Shown here piece by piece: positions 63,532 through 64,000 of a stretch of DNA of 64,000 nucleotides. The stretch covers positions 124,001 through 188,000 of the forward strand of contig NZ_JAFCLG010000008.1 of assembly GCF_018129685.1 (NCBI RefSeq), read 5' to 3'. The number at the start of each line of letters is the position of its first letter. Position 1 is the stretch's first letter. The notes beneath the pieces are model-generated. The model was not told the origin of the DNA and ran no database searches. It worked only from the letters and a program-made list of their open reading frames with translations. Made by a program: the position numbers and the translations under genes. Origin of the DNA: Bradyrhizobium manausense. GTDB taxonomy: Bacteria; Pseudomonadota; Alphaproteobacteria; Rhizobiales; Xanthobacteraceae.

Positions 63532-64000
63532 ATGGAAGCCGTGACCAAGACGCCGGAACGCGAGGCGTTCTACAAGAAGATCGATGGCGAAAATCTCACC
63601 GCGCTGTGGACGGTGATGAGCGACCTGATCACGCCGGAGCCGAGGAGCGCCTGCCGCCCCCATCTGTGGAAGTTCGACGTCATCCGCGACTACATGATTG
63701 AAGCGGGCAAGCTCATCACCGCCAAGGAAGCCGAGCGGCGCGTGCTGGTGCTGGAGAATCCCGGCCTGCGCGGCCAGTCGAAAATCACGACATCGCTCTA
63801 TGCCGGCGTGCAGATGGTGGTGCCCGGCGATGTCGCGCCCGCGCACCGGCACAGCCAGTCGGCGCTGCGCTTCGTGCTCGAAGGCAAGGGCGCCCACACC
63901 GCCGTTGATGGCGAGCGCACCGCGATGGAGCGAGGGGATTTCATCATCACGCCGTCGATGACCTGGCACGATCATTCCAACGAGACTGACCAGCCGATGT
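63532..64000 (+). CDS. Gentisate 1,2-dioxygenase (N-terminal part, cut by window end)
   Basis: The first 156 codons from ATG 63532, with GGGAG upstream. Visible features are the family N-terminus (RSACRPHLWKFDVIRDYMIEAGKLI) and the first cupin with iron-ligand motif APAHRHSQSALRFVLEGKG. GDFIITPSMTWHDHSNETD carries the next histidines. It opens the gentisate ring between the carboxyl-bearing carbon and its hydroxyl neighbour, giving maleylpyruvate. The gene continues past base 64000; a fumarylpyruvate hydrolase would be expected beyond. Confidence 0.92.
   Translation, partial: MEAVTKTPEREAFYKKIDGENLTALWTVMSDLITPEPRSACRPHLWKFDVIRDYMIEAGKLITAKEAERRVLVLENPGLRGQSKITTSLYAGVQMVVPGDVAPAHRHSQSALRFVLEGKGAHTAVDGERTAMERGDFIITPSMTWHDHSNETDQPM

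Overview
The window is chromosomal DNA of a GC-rich alphaproteobacterium, most likely Bradyrhizobium or a close relative. Three things point there: the ChvG/ChvI-HprK-EIIA-HPr block, many small secreted proteins of the type common in Bradyrhizobium, and interspersed palindromic elements (2690-2800, 27756-27901, 54270-54402, 62137-62248) that look like that genus's abundant repeats. No rRNA, tRNA, CRISPR array, transposase or phage gene was seen, and gene density is that of a core chromosome.

Layout. 1-9.7 kb: a secreted TPR protein (cut by the window edge), a HugZ-like FMN protein, the envelope-stress two-component system chvI-chvG joined to a phosphotransfer chain (hprK, EIIA-Man, ptsH), a GT39-type membrane glycosyltransferase and lepA. 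9.8-20 kb: an amino-acid racemase, Sel1 and TPR proteins, small secreted proteins around an FNR/FixK-type box, a serine hydrolase, plsY, an amidase and an acyl-CoA-dehydrogenase-like flavoenzyme. 20-28 kb: a chemoreceptor, a Gly/Tyr-repeat secreted protein behind a second FixK-type box, an RDD membrane protein, a PAS-GGDEF-EAL protein and the divergent cell-wall pair L,D-transpeptidase/MepA. 28-37.7 kb: modABC, a CvrA-type antiporter, an MscS channel, map, an Ada/AraC-type regulator, a DMT exporter and radC.

37.8-46.2 kb: a second serine hydrolase, small envelope proteins, and a minus-strand operon (NMT1/THI5-type binding protein, ATPase, permease, 2-hydroxyacid dehydrogenase, double Inh-like protein) divergent from a creatininase-family hydrolase. 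46.2-53.1 kb: a strong terminator, a Fur-like palindrome, an unusual fusion of two outer-membrane barrels, a CNNM/CorC protein, a PilZ protein, an FMN glutamate-synthase-like protein and fpr. 53.4-59.2 kb: an ATP-grasp protein, an SLC1-type symporter paired with an orphan solute-binding protein, a CurA-like reductase and Cys-rich secreted proteins.

59.3-64 kb: an aromatic catabolic island with an FAD monooxygenase, a benzoate-CoA-ligase-like enzyme, a MarR regulator, a zeta-class GST isomerase and gentisate 1,2-dioxygenase (cut by the window end). Near-identical MarR-style palindromes precede the monooxygenase and the dioxygenase. Together they suggest that an aromatic acid is activated to a CoA thioester, hydroxylated at that level, released as gentisate and ring-cleaved. 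This island, the symporter/binding-protein pair and the double-barrel porin are the most interesting parts.
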